NCBI RefSeq assembly: GCF_008932115.1
Contig: NZ_CP044543.1
Coordinates: forward strand, 186,001 to 250,000
Length of the DNA: 64,000 nucleotides
DNA from: Bradyrhizobium betae
Lineage (GTDB): Bacteria; Pseudomonadota; Alphaproteobacteria; Rhizobiales; Xanthobacteraceae
Direction: 5' to 3'
Part shown: in pieces, positions 27,383-36,229 of the stretch
Layout: each line of letters opens with the position of its first letter
How positions within the stretch are numbered: position 1 is the first letter of the stretch
Position numbers and translations under genes: made by a program
Notes under the pieces: model-generated
Told to the model about the DNA's origin: nothing
Database searches by the model: none
The model's input: the letters and a program-made list of their open reading frames with translations, nothing else

Positions 27383-28885
27383 GTGAAGCGGCCGCGCAAG
27401 CGCGGCTCGAGCGTCGCTGTCATCGATATCGGCTCCAACTCGGTCCGTCTCGTCGTCTACGAGGGGCTGGCGCGAAGCCTCATACCGATCTTCAACGAGA
27501 AGACGCTGTGCGGTCTCGGACGCGAGGTGCAGAGCACGGGCCTGCTCGCGCCCGATGCCGTCGACAAGGCGCTGACCTCGCTGAAGCGCTTCCGCGCGCT
27601 GTGCCGGGTGATGCAGGTCGGACGCGTGTTCGCGATTGCCACCGCGGCCTGCCGCGACGCCTCGAATGGCCCTGATTTCATCGCGAAAGCCGAGCGCATC
27701 TGCGCCGTGAAGATCGAGATTCTGTCGGGCCCGCGCGAGGCGCGGCTGTCGGCGCTCGGCGTCATCTCCGGCATCCATCATCCCGACGGCATCGTCGGCG
27801 ATCTCGGCGGCGGCTCGCTCGAGCTGATCGACGTGCGCAGGAACAGCGTGCGCAGCGGCGTGACGCTGCCGCTCGGCGGCCTCGCGCTGCAGGACCTCGC
27901 GCACAAATCGCTCAAGCGCGCCGACCGCATCGTGCACGAGGAGCTCGACGACGTGCCGCAGCTCACCGCGGGCCACGGCCGCACCTTCTACGCCGTCGGC
28001 GGCACCTGGCGCGCGCTCGCGCGCATCCACATTCTCCAGAGCGGCTATCCGCTCCAGGTGATGCACGGTTACTCGATTTCGGCTGCCGAGGCGCTCGACT
28101 TCTCGCGCCGTCTGCGCCGCCTTGCGGCCACCGGCATGCTCGCAGACATCGAGGTGGTCGCCGACGCCCGCCGCCCGCTCCTCACCTATGCGGCGCTGGT
28201 GCTCGAGCACATCATCCGGGTGGCGAAACCGAAAACCATCGTGTTCTCGACCTTCGGCGTGCGCGAGGGCCTGCTTCACGAGAAGCTAACGGAGACCGAA
28301 CGCAACAAGGACGGTTTGATCTGCGCGGCGGAAGAGCTGAACCAGTTGCTGTCACGCTCGGCCAAGCACGCCCGCGAGCTGATCGCCTGGACCGATCGCC
28401 TCGCGCGCGTGGTGAAGCTGCGCGAGACCGACGAGGACCGCAGGCTGCGCCATGCGGCGTGCCTGCTCTCCGACATCGGCTGGCGCGTGCATCCCGACCA
28501 TCGCGGCGAGCAGACGCTGAGCCTCGTCGTCAACGGCAATTTCGGCGCAATCACCCACACCGAACGCGCTTTTGTCGGCCTGTCCGTGTTCTACCGCTAT
28601 GCGGGCCTGAGCGAGGAAAACCAGCCGCCGCTGACGACGCAGGAGCTGCTGACGCCGGCCCAGCTCGAACGTGCCCGCCTGCTTGGCGCAGCGTTCCGCG
28701 TCGCGCACTTGATCTCGGCCGCGCGCCCGGGCGTATTGCCGGCAACGCATTTCCGCAACCAGGGCCGCAATCTGATGCTGGTGTTCGAGCATCGGCTCGG
28801 CGACCTCGTCGCCGACCGCGTCGGCAGCCGCTTCCGCCAGCTCGCCCGCCTGATCGGCCGCGCGGGCTCGATCGTCCGACGCTAG
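27383..28885 (+). CDS. ppx: Exopolyphosphatase, Ppx/GppA family
   Basis: Releases phosphate from polyphosphate ends, or hydrolyses pppGpp in GppA-type members. The 500-residue protein has the ASKHA phosphatase motifs VIDIGSNSVRLVVYE, ATAACRDASNG and VGDLGGGSLELIDV, then a helical C-terminal part with HD-like residues (HAACLLSDIGWRVHPDHRGE). It starts with GTG at 27383, 15 bases after ppk. It ends four bases before the convergent TerC-family gene stop. Confidence 0.94.
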   Translation: MKRPRKRGSSVAVIDIGSNSVRLVVYEGLARSLIPIFNEKTLCGLGREVQSTGLLAPDAVDKALTSLKRFRALCRVMQVGRVFAIATAACRDASNGPDFIAKAERICAVKIEILSGPREARLSALGVISGIHHPDGIVGDLGGGSLELIDVRRNSVRSGVTLPLGGLALQDLAHKSLKRADRIVHEELDDVPQLTAGHGRTFYAVGGTWRALARIHILQSGYPLQVMHGYSISAAEALDFSRRLRRLAATGMLADIEVVADARRPLLTYAALVLEHIIRVAKPKTIVFSTFGVREGLLHEKLTETERNKDGLICAAEELNQLLSRSAKHARELIAWTDRLARVVKLRETDEDRRLRHAACLLSDIGWRVHPDHRGEQTLSLVVNGNFGAITHTERAFVGLSVFYRYAGLSEENQPPLTTQELLTPAQLERARLLGAAFRVAHLISAARPGVLPATHFRNQGRNLMLVFEHRLGDLVADRVGSRFRQLARLIGRAGSIVRR

Positions 28886-28889
28886 AAAA

Positions 28890-29750
28890 TCACTCCGCCG
28901 ACGCCTTGGCGTGGCGCTCGGACGCCTCGACCGCGGCTTGGCTCATACTGCGCCAGCGCCAGATATAGCCGACCACGATCACCACGACGACGCCGAGCGC
29001 TGCGCAGAGATTTTCACCGCCTGCGCCGCCATGAGTGAATTGCGGCGGGATGCGCAACGCGCCGAGCATGCTGTCCAGCGAGGCACCGAACGGACCCTCG
29101 AACAGCGTGTGCAGCTTCGGCGCGATGCCGGGATCGGTCGCGATCACTTCGCCCGCGACCCAGCCGAGCAGCGCCGCACCGGCCCACACCAGCACCGGCA
29201 GCTTCGCGAGCAGCGCCATGATCAGCGCGGCACCGGCGACGATCAGGGGGACGCTGATGGCAAGGCCGAGCACCAGCAGCGGCACGCTGCCATTGGCCGC
29301 GGCCGCGACCGCGATGACGTTGTCGAGACTCATGACGATGTCGGCGACGACGACGATCTGCACCGCCTGCCAGAGATGCGAAGCGGACTCGACGTCGTCC
29401 TCTTCCTCGTTCTCCGGCACCAGCAGCTTCGCCGCGATCACGATCAACGCGAGACCCCCGACCAGCTTGAGGTACGGCAGCTCCATCAGGCTCGCGACGA
29501 TGCCGGTGAAGATGATGCGCAGAAACACCGCTGCGCCGGCACCGAAGATCATGCCCCACAACCGGTGCCGCGGCTTGAGACCGCGGCAGGCGAGCGCGAT
29601 CACCAGCGCGTTGTCGCCGGAGAGCAGGATGTTGATCCAGATGATCTTGCCGACCGCGATCCAGAAGGTCGGTTCGGCCATCTCATTGCGGAACTGGGTG
29701 AAGAACGCCCCGATCGTAGCGGGATCGAAGATCTGCCAGAGCCAGTTCAC
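28890..29750 (-). CDS. TerC family integral membrane protein (YjbE/Alx-like)
   Basis: A 286-residue membrane protein with about seven helices and the paired acidic-Asn motifs of the TerC family, ILLSGDNALVIAL and IVMSLDNVIAVAA. Relatives export manganese or help metalate exported enzymes. A cytoplasmic acidic stretch PENEEEDDVES separates the halves. No manganese riboswitch (yybP-ykoY type) fits in the 45-base gap to ndk. It may be co-transcribed with ndk, which ends 45 bases upstream. Confidence 0.85.
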   Translation of the reverse strand: MNWLWQIFDPATIGAFFTQFRNEMAEPTFWIAVGKIIWINILLSGDNALVIALACRGLKPRHRLWGMIFGAGAAVFLRIIFTGIVASLMELPYLKLVGGLALIVIAAKLLVPENEEEDDVESASHLWQAVQIVVVADIVMSLDNVIAVAAAANGSVPLLVLGLAISVPLIVAGAALIMALLAKLPVLVWAGAALLGWVAGEVIATDPGIAPKLHTLFEGPFGASLDSMLGALRIPPQFTHGGAGGENLCAALGVVVVIVVGYIWRWRSMSQAAVEASERHAKASAE

Positions 29751-29795
29751 AATCAGTCCTTTCGCCCCGTCGATATCAACTTATCGGCTGACGGA

Positions 29796-30218
29796 TCAGC
29801 CGACGATCTCGTTGCCCGAGAAGAACTGCGCGATCTCGATCGCGGCGGTCTCCGGCGCATCCGAGCCGTGCGCGGAATTCTCGCCGATCGACTTTGCGTA
29901 GAGCTTGCGGATGGTGCCCTCGGCCGCCTTGGACGGATCGGTCGCACCCATCGCGTCGCGGTACTTGGCGACGGCACCCTCGCCTTCCAGAACCTGCACC
30001 ACCACCGGGCCCGAGGTCATGAACTCGACGAGCTCGCCGAAGAACGGGCGAGCCTTGTGGACGGCATAGAAGGTCTCGGCCTGTTCCTTGGTCATGCGGA
30101 TGCGCTTCTGCGCGACGATCCGCAGGCCCGCCTTTTCGATCACGGCGTTGACCGCACCGGTCAGGTTACGCGCGGTCGCATCGGGCTTGATGATCGAGAA
30201 AGTGCGTTCGATGGCCAT
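29796..30218 (-). CDS. ndk: Nucleoside diphosphate kinase
   Basis: Equalises nucleoside triphosphate pools by phosphate transfer through a His. The 140 residues match the family length. [10 protein letters not shown] is at the N-terminus and the phosphohistidine is in [18 protein letters not shown]. Start MAIERTFS at 30218 is chosen; the frame to 30290 adds a non-conserved leader. Confidence 0.97.
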   Translation of the reverse strand: MAIERTFSIIKPDATARNLTGAVNAVIEKAGLRIVAQKRIRMTKEQAETFYAVHKARPFFGELVEFMTSGPVVVQVLEGEGAVAKYRDAMGATDPSKAAEGTIRKLYAKSIGENSAHGSDAPETAAIEIAQFFSGNEIVG

Positions 30219-30530
30219 AATCTTGTCCTTGAGAAGAAAGCAGTGGTTCGGAGTTGCCGGGCTTATATCGGCGCCGCCGCAATACGGCAAGCGACCGCGG
30301 GAATGGCTCTCACAGGCGCTTCGCCGCAGGCTGCCCCGCCAACTTAGGCATGGATTACCGAGATTTCACCCAGATGAACCCAATCTGAAGGCTCCGTTCA
30401 GGACTTGGTTCAGCCTCGCGGGCGTAAGGTCGGATCTATCGAAGCCAAAGCCTCCTCCCGAGGCAGACCGTTTCGAAAGGCCTTTCCATCGGCGCGATAG
30501 CCCCGCGCCGGCAGTTCTGAGGAGATCACG
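30219..30530. other. Intergenic region with GTTCAG half-sites, 312 bp
   Basis: Divergent promoter region of ndk and the small secreted protein. GTTCAG occurs at 30396-30401 and 30408-30413, 12 bases apart, and its inverse CTGAA at 30385-30389. Regularly spaced direct repeats of this kind are typical of OmpR-type response regulators. No gene is seen in the stretch. Confidence 0.35.
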
Positions 30531-30797
30531 ATGTTGAGGAAACTTTCGCTTGCCGCAGTTGCCGCGCTCGCGCTGGGCGCCGCGCTGGCGCCGACCTCCG
30601 CCTCCGCTCACTGGCATGGTGGCGGCTGGCATGGCGGCGGCTGGGGCCACGGCTACGGCTACGGCTACGGCTGGGGCGGCCCGCGCTTCTACGGCCGCGG
30701 CCCGGTCGTCTCCTACGGTTATGGCGGTTGCTATATGCGCCGGCTGGTCCCGACCCCCTGGGGACCCCGCTGGCGGATGATCAACCGCTGCTACTGA
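30531..30797 (+). CDS. Small secreted Gly/His/Tyr-rich protein
   Basis: An 88-residue protein with a signal peptide (about 1-26, ending TSASA) and a mature part of His-Trp-Gly and Tyr-Gly repeats, then a Cys-Tyr-Met-Arg-Arg segment and a C-terminal Asn-Arg-Cys-Tyr. The two Cys may form a disulphide. Bradyrhizobium genomes carry many such small exported Gly-rich proteins with a GC-x-R type tail; function is unknown. ATG 30531 has AGGAG at 30519-30523. Two hairpins follow. Confidence 0.85.
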   Translation: MLRKLSLAAVAALALGAALAPTSASAHWHGGGWHGGGWGHGYGYGYGWGGPRFYGRGPVVSYGYGGCYMRRLVPTPWGPRWRMINRCY

Positions 30798-30828
30798 ACC
30801 CGACAGCACCTTTCGAGAATACCGTCCA

Positions 30829-30854
30829 AAGGCACCTTTGCCCCAAGGTGCCTT
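30829..30854 (+). terminator. First of two tandem hairpins after the secreted protein gene
   Basis: Arms AAGGCACCTT and AAGGTGCCTT are perfect 10-base complements with a 6-base loop. The A run before and short T pair after give a bidirectional look. Confidence 0.6.
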
Positions 30855-30861
30855 CCAAGCG

Positions 30862-30897
30862 AAGCCCCGGCGTTCCCCTGCGCCGGGGCTTTGTATT
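30862..30897 (+). terminator. Second tandem hairpin, rho-independent terminator
   Basis: An 11-bp perfect stem, AAGCCCCGGCG and CGCCGGGGCTT, with an 8-base loop, followed by TGTATTT. Together with the previous hairpin this gives an efficient double stop. Confidence 0.75.
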
Positions 30898-31023
30898 TGG
30901 GCCGATACGACGCGGTCATGCAATCTTTACGAGAAAGCCGGGCAATCCCCATCAAATGCGAAACCATTTTGAGGGCCAATGACTTGATACCGTGTCGTTA
31001 CCTTGCAAACACGGAACCCGGCG

Positions 31024-31197
31024 ATGCCCAGCCTTTATGCCAATGACAGCGAACAGATCGACCGGCGCACCAGCCGCTCGATTTGCGATGCCGTGGGCGA
31101 GCGGCTCCAGCAACGCCTGCGCCCCGACCCCCGGCTCCCGACCCATCTCGAGCAGCTCCTCGACGAGTTGAGGAAGCGCGACCGCGATTCGCACTGA
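31024..31197 (+). CDS. Small conserved-looking protein, 57 residues
   Basis: A soluble, charged, helical product: MPSLYANDSEQIDRRTSRSI, then CDAVGERLQQRLRP and DPRLPTHLEQLLDELRKRD. The spacing of the last two helices, joined by a Pro-rich turn, recalls the NepR anti-sigma motif (helix, E-P-x-P-D-R, helix ending LLDxL), but no sigma or PhyR gene is near and the match is loose. ATG 31024 is chosen over 31003. The upstream gene is separated by the double terminator, and the ABC-F gene follows 73 bases later. Confidence 0.6.
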   Translation: MPSLYANDSEQIDRRTSRSICDAVGERLQQRLRPDPRLPTHLEQLLDELRKRDRDSH

Positions 31198-31270
31198 CTC
31201 GATACGTCCTGGCCGGCGGACACACGGAAAAACGGGTTGCGTTTGCCCCCGGCTGCGGTGACAACGCCGC

Positions 31271-33133
31271 ATGCTTGCTATCACCGACCTCTCCATCCGC
31301 CTCGCCGGACGCCTTCTGATTGACCAGAGTTCCGTGCAGATCACGCCCGGATCACGCGTCGGCATGGTCGGACGCAACGGCACCGGCAAATCGACCCTGT
31401 TCAAGGTGATCCGGGGCGAGCTTTCGGCCGAGCACGGCACGGTGACCCTGCCGCCGCGCTGGCGCGTCGGCAGCCTCGCGCAAGAGGCGCCGAATGGCCC
31501 CGAAAGCCTGATCTCCGTCGTGCTCAAGGCCGATCTCGAACGCGACGCACTGCTTCACGAATCCGAAAGCGCCACCGATCCGGACCGGATCGCGGAGATC
31601 CAGACCCGGCTGGTCGATATCGACGCGCATTCGGCCCCGAGCCGCGCGGCCGCGATCCTGTCCGGTCTCGGCTTCTCCGCCGCCGACCAGCTCCGCCCCT
31701 GCGCCGAGTTCTCCGGCGGCTGGCGCATGCGCGTCGCGCTCGCCGCCACCCTGTTCGCGGCGCCAGACCTGCTGCTGCTCGACGAGCCCACCAACTATCT
31801 CGATCTCGAAGGCACGTTGTGGCTGGAGGATCACCTTGCACATTATCCGCGCACGGTGATCGTGATCAGCCATGACCGCGACCTGCTGGAGAGCTCGGTC
31901 GACCAGATCCTGCATCTGGAGCGCAACAAGCTCACGCTCTACAAGGGCACCTACTCCTCCTTCGAGGAGCAGCGCGCCACGCGCGAACTGCTCGATGCCA
32001 AGGCGGTCAAGCGCCAGGAGGCGGAGCGGGCTCGCCTGCAAGCTTTCGTCGACCGCTTCAAGGCCAAAGCCTCGAAGGCGCGCCAGGCTCAATCCCGCGT
32101 GAAAATGCTGGAGCGCCTCAAGCCGATCAATGCGCTGGTGACCCAGGACGTCCGCGAGATCACCTTCCCGGCGCCGGAGAAGCTGTTGTCGCCGCCGATC
32201 ATCGCCGTCGACAACGCCTCGGTCGGCTACGATCCGGCAATGCCGGTGCTGAACCGTGTCACCTTGCGTATCGACAATGACGACCGTATCGCCCTTCTCG
32301 GCTCCAACGGCAACGGCAAGTCGACGCTGGTCAAGCTGCTCGCGGGGCGGCTCGCGCCGTTCTCCGGCAAGGTGACGCGCGCGGACAAGCTGTCGATCGC
32401 CTATTTCGCGCAGCATCAGCTGGATGAGCTGAACGAGGACGCCTCGACCTACGACCATGTCCGCAAGCTGATGGGCGATGCGCCCGAGGCCAAGGTGCGG
32501 GCGCGCGCCGGCGCGATCGGCTTCTCCGGCAAGGCGGCCGACACCAAGGTCGCCAAACTGTCCGGCGGCGAGAAGGCGCGGCTGCTGCTGGGGCTGGCGA
32601 CCTTCTTCGGCCCCAACATGATCATCCTGGACGAGCCGACCAACCATCTCGACATCGACAGCCGCGCCGCGCTCGCGGAAGCCATCAACGAATTCCCCGG
32701 CGCCGTGATCATGGTCTCGCATGACCGCTATCTGATCGAGGCCTGCGCCGACCAGCTCTGGATCGTCGCCGACCGCACCGTCACCAATTACGACGGCGAC
32801 CTCGACGAATACCGCCGCCTGGTGCTGTCGTCGCGCAACGGCGAACCCGCCCCGCGCGAGCGCAGCACCGCAGCTGAGAAGCCGCAACGTCCGAAATCGG
32901 ACAATCGCGGCTCGCTGAAGAAGCGCATCGCGGATGCCGAGAGCGAGATCGCCCGCGTCAGCGACATCATCGCCAAGATCGACACCGCGCTGTCGCTGCC
33001 CGACATTTTTACGCGAGATCCCAAGCAGGCGGCGCAATTGTCGAAGGCGCGCGCCAACGCGGCGAGCGCGCTGGCGCGCGCGGAGGAGCTGTGGCTGAAG
33101 GCGAGCACGCAGTTCGACGAGGCGGCGGGTTAG
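31271..33133 (+). CDS. ABC-F family ATPase (YheS/Uup-like)
   Basis: Soluble twin-ATPase of 620 residues without membrane domains; ABC-F proteins act at the ribosome. First site: GRNGTGKST (Walker A), FSGGWRMRVALA (signature) and LLLLDEPTNYLDL (Walker B). A charged linker (ERARLQAFVDRFKAKASKARQ region) joins it to the second site: GSNGNGKST, LSGGEKARLLLGL and IILDEPTNHLDI. The last 90 residues form a C-terminal coiled coil. The long linker and C-terminus point to YheS rather than EttA. An IS-free single gene followed by a repeat element. Confidence 0.92.
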   Translation: MLAITDLSIRLAGRLLIDQSSVQITPGSRVGMVGRNGTGKSTLFKVIRGELSAEHGTVTLPPRWRVGSLAQEAPNGPESLISVVLKADLERDALLHESESATDPDRIAEIQTRLVDIDAHSAPSRAAAILSGLGFSAADQLRPCAEFSGGWRMRVALAATLFAAPDLLLLDEPTNYLDLEGTLWLEDHLAHYPRTVIVISHDRDLLESSVDQILHLERNKLTLYKGTYSSFEEQRATRELLDAKAVKRQEAERARLQAFVDRFKAKASKARQAQSRVKMLERLKPINALVTQDVREITFPAPEKLLSPPIIAVDNASVGYDPAMPVLNRVTLRIDNDDRIALLGSNGNGKSTLVKLLAGRLAPFSGKVTRADKLSIAYFAQHQLDELNEDASTYDHVRKLMGDAPEAKVRARAGAIGFSGKAADTKVAKLSGGEKARLLLGLATFFGPNMIILDEPTNHLDIDSRAALAEAINEFPGAVIMVSHDRYLIEACADQLWIVADRTVTNYDGDLDEYRRLVLSSRNGEPAPRERSTAAEKPQRPKSDNRGSLKKRIADAESEIARVSDIIAKIDTALSLPDIFTRDPKQAAQLSKARANAASALARAEELWLKASTQFDEAAG

Positions 33134-33142
33134 CTCATTCTC

Positions 33143-33260
33143 GTGTCCCGGACACGCTGCAGCGCTTGCGCGTCCGCTCAGAGCCGGGACCCATCGCACC
33201 ACGAGCACTGGGCCCCGGCTCCGCAGCTCATCACTATCGTGCTGCGCAGCGTCCGGGGCG
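33143..33260. repeat. Interspersed inverted-repeat element, copy 2
   Basis: Second copy of the element at 4613-4747. It starts GTGTCCCGGACACGCTGCAG, contains CAGAGCCGGGACCC and GGGCCCCGGCTCCGCAGC, and ends GCTGCGCAGCGTCCGGGGC. As in copy 1 it lies between convergent gene ends, here within 10 bases of each. Confidence 0.75.
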
Positions 33261-33267
33261 GAAGCAC

Positions 33268-33804
33268 TTACGCCGACTTCTTCTTCGCTTTCGGCTTCGC
33301 CGCCTTCGGCATGACCGGCGCTTCCGGCGGGCCCTCGATCGAGGACAGGCGGCCGGAGGTGAAGGTGTAGATGCCCGCGCGCGGGCCGGTGGTCCAGGTC
33401 ACGACGGCGACGCGGCGGCCGGCGGCATCACTGGAGAGGTTGACGTTGGAGGGCGCGCCGATGCCGCGCACCACGTCGCATTCGGTGTGGCCGAGCGCGA
33501 CCGTGCCGCCGTACGAGACCGGTGCCGTGGTCGACGCGTTGGCGTCGGCAGGTCCAGGAGGCGGCGTCATGCCGGGACAGGCCCCGTCGGCACTGACCAG
33601 ATCCTCTGCCATCACCGGCTTGTCGGGGGTCAGCGGCGGCGATTCGATCGAGATGCTCTTGATGAACAGGCGGCTCGGCGTGTTGAACCATTGCGCGTCC
33701 TTGGCTGACGCGAGCAGATCGGTCCCGCCGGAGCAGCCCGCAACCAGCGGTGCTACGGCAACCAACGCAACTATGAGCGACCTGGGAAGCTTTTGATGTC
33801 GCAC
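33268..33804 (-). CDS. Putative outer-membrane lipoprotein
   Basis: A 178-residue lipoprotein. The N-terminus has a signal peptide with lipobox VAGC (Cys at residue 24), followed by a Gly-Ser linker. The middle has YGGTVALGHTECDVVRGIGAPSNVNL, similar to the SmpA/BamE-type 'G-x-T-x-x-x-V...G-x-P' repeat, then a Thr-Trp-Thr-Thr-Gly strand pair and a Lys/Ala/Pro-rich tail ending KAKKKSA. This suggests a BamE/SmpA-like fold, inferred only. It begins with GTG at 33804. Confidence 0.75.
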   Translation of the reverse strand: MRHQKLPRSLIVALVAVAPLVAGCSGGTDLLASAKDAQWFNTPSRLFIKSISIESPPLTPDKPVMAEDLVSADGACPGMTPPPGPADANASTTAPVSYGGTVALGHTECDVVRGIGAPSNVNLSSDAAGRRVAVVTWTTGPRAGIYTFTSGRLSSIEGPPEAPVMPKAAKPKAKKKSA

Positions 33805-33930
33805 GATAAACTAAATTCCCCGCGTCAAGGACCAGCCCTAAGCGATTGTACCAACATCACTTTGCGGCACGAAGGTGACAAAAACCATCATCGCCCGGAA
33901 AGTGCAAATTATCATTAATTGCGAAAGACG

Positions 33931-34383
33931 CTAATTCCGGCGTTGCCACCGGCCCCGTTCGTCGGCCTGCCAATAAGTGACATCAAATCCCCGCGCCTTG
34001 CAATCCGTCCAGGCGCTGCGGGCGAGCGCGAGCGCATCCGGATCGTCGCCGTTGAACAGCAGCACCATGCGCTCATAGCTCGGCGCGTCCTGCGGCAGCG
34101 CCGCGCCGTCGACCAGGAAGCGGACATTGGCGCCGTTGGGATTGTCCTCCTCGACCGCCAGCACGATCGGCTGATCGGCGACGTCGCTCACGCGCCATGT
34201 CGCGTGAGGCAGGAAGGAATCGTCGCGATAGGTCCATAAATGCGCATCCAGCGCATCGGCGCGCTCCGGCGAGGTCGCCTGCACCACGACGCGCCAGCCG
34301 CGCTCCAGCGATTTCTCGAGAAGCGGCGGCAACACGTTCTCCACCGTCATGTTTTGCAGATGGTAGAACAGCACTTCAGTCAT
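33931..34383 (-). CDS. holC: DNA polymerase III chi subunit
   Basis: Chi subunit of the clamp loader, which contacts SSB through its surface. The 150 residues match HolC: VLFYHLQNMTVENVLPPLLEKSLERGWRVVVQ at the N-terminus, HLWTYRDDSFLPHA in the middle and PILVLAV-like strand followed by NPNGANVRFLVDGA. The gene lies six bases after pepA, the usual pepA-holC order in proteobacteria. Confidence 0.92.
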   Translation of the reverse strand: MTEVLFYHLQNMTVENVLPPLLEKSLERGWRVVVQATSPERADALDAHLWTYRDDSFLPHATWRVSDVADQPIVLAVEEDNPNGANVRFLVDGAALPQDAPSYERMVLLFNGDDPDALALARSAWTDCKARGFDVTYWQADERGRWQRRN

Positions 34384-34389
34384 CTTGGA

Positions 34390-35888
34390 TCATTTGCGCT
34401 CGTAGTGATCTGCGACCAGTCGATCAAGCAGCCGGACGCCATAGCCGCTGCCCCAGCTCTGGTTGATGTCGGTCTTCGGCGCGCCCATGGCGGTGCCGGC
34501 GATGTCGAGATGCGCCCAGGGCGTGCCGTCGACGAAGCGCTGCAGGAACTGCGCCGCGGTGATCGAGCCGCCATGGCGGCCGCCGGTGTTCTTCATGTCG
34601 GCGAACTGGGAATCGATCAGCTTGTCGTAATCGGGGCTGAGCGGCATGCGCCAGACCTTCTCGCCGCTCTCGATGCCGGCCGTCAGCAGGCGTTCGGCGA
34701 GCTCGTCATTGTTGGAGAACATGCCGGCATGCTCGGTGCCGAGCGCGACCATGATCGCGCCGGTCAGCGTCGCCAGATCCACCATGAATTTCGGCTTCGT
34801 CTTCTTGGCGACGTACCAGAGCACGTCGGCCAGCACGAGACGGCCCTCCGCGTCGGTGTTGATGATCTCGATGGTCTGGCCCGACATCGAGGTGACGATG
34901 TCGCCCGGCCGCTGCGCATTGCCGTCAGGCATGTTCTCGACGAGACCGATGGCGCCGACCACGTTGGCCTTGGCCTTGCGCGCTGCGAGCGCGTGCATCA
35001 GGCCGACGACGCAGGCCGCCCCCCCATGTCGCCCTTCATGTCTTCCATGCTGCCGGCCGGCTTGATCGAGATGCCGCCAGTGTCGAAGCAGACACCCTTG
35101 CCGACGAAGGCGACCGGCGCCTCGCCCTTCTTGCCGCCGTCCCAGCGCATGATCACGGTGCGGCTTGGCCGCGACGAGCCCTGGCCGACGCCGAGCAGCG
35201 CGCCCATGCCGAGCTTGTCCATCGCCTTGACGTCGAGCACCTCGACCTTGACGCCGAGCTTGCGGAGCTGGCTGGCGCGGCGCGCGAATTCCTCGGGGAA
35301 AAGCACGTTCGGCGGCTCGTTGACGAGGTCGCGCGCGATGATCACGCCGTCGACGACAGCGCCGGCCGAGGCAAACGCCTTCTTCGCGGCGGTGACGTCA
35401 CCCACCGCAAGCGAGATGTCGGCGCGCAGGCCGCCCTCCTCGCCCTCCTTCTTCTTGGTCTTGTAGCGGTCGAACTTGTAGGCGCGTAAGCGCAGGCCCG
35501 CGGCGATCCCGACCGCCTGCTCGCTGCTCATGGCGCCACTGGGCAGTTCGGCGATGATGGTCATGGCGGCGGCACTGGCCGAGAGCTTGCTCGCCGCCAC
35601 GCCGCCGAATTTGAGGAAGTCGTTCGCCTTCAGCCCTGCCGCCTTGCCGGCGCCGATGACGACCAGGCGAGTGGCCTTCACCCCCTCCGGCGCCAGGATG
35701 TCGAGGGCCGCGCCGCTTTTACCTTTGAAGCCGGCGGCGGAGGCCGCCCGCTTCACCAGTTCGCCAGCGCCGCCCAGCGCCTTGGTCGTCGCCGGCCCCA
35801 GCTTCAGGCCGTCGTCACAGAACACCACGAGAATGCCACGGGCGGCTGATGACAGCGGGACAAAGCCGACCTTGATGGCATCGGACAT
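34390..35888 (-). pseudogene. pepA: Leucyl aminopeptidase, split by a frameshift
   Basis: Dizinc M17 aminopeptidase in two frames. The N-terminal part (35888 to 34998) has the start [14 protein letters not shown] with GAGGAGT upstream, the helical domain and the metal motif [18 protein letters not shown], ending after EDMKGDMGG. The C-terminal part (34998 to 34390) has the [16 protein letters not shown] signature and the rest of the catalytic domain. The break is in a run of seven C at 35019-35025 (G on the coding strand); one more base would restore [16 protein letters not shown]. Metal ligands are on both halves. The N-part stop overlaps an ATG (TGATG), so reinitiation is possible. Sequencing error in the homopolymer is an equal explanation. 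Confidence 0.85.
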
Positions 35889-36229
35889 GGGTAACTCCTC
35901 AAAATCATAGGGCTTTTGCCGATCGGCGGTCCCGGCCACGGGCCGGAGCTGAACGGCGATTCACTGGACTTTCCCCACTATGGGCCACCGGCCCGGCAGA
36001 TGCCAAGCACCGCCGTGGCCGCCGAGCCACAACGAGGGAAATATTAACCATATAATGAGGGCGCCACGGGGCAGCCATTTTGTTGACGGATCAAAGGGAT
36101 GGTAGTGAGAGAGTAAGCCGGTGGACGAGATGGCTGCGCGACCCTGGGGATCCCTTCCGGGATGGGTCGGACAGCCGGACATTCCCGGGACGAATGTTGG
36201 GGCTTTGGTGGGGATTCGTGCGGTAGCGC
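35889..36229. other. Divergent intergenic region pepA-lptF, 341 bp
   Basis: Non-coding region with an AT-rich island at 36040-36056. Nothing else gene-like is seen apart from a short CCGGCC...GGCCGG dyad near 35935-35945. Confidence 0.4.
36051..36056 (+). promoter_or_regulatory. Likely -10 box for the lptF operon
   Basis: A consensus TATAAT stands in the only AT-rich patch before lptF, about 175 bases upstream of the start. A matching -35 box is not obvious (CACAAC at 17-base spacing), so an activator or another sigma factor may be needed. Confidence 0.35.

Noticed and set aside
29751..29795. Manganese riboswitch before the TerC-family gene
   Set aside because: The gap of 45 bases is too short for the known riboswitch and no structure is visible.
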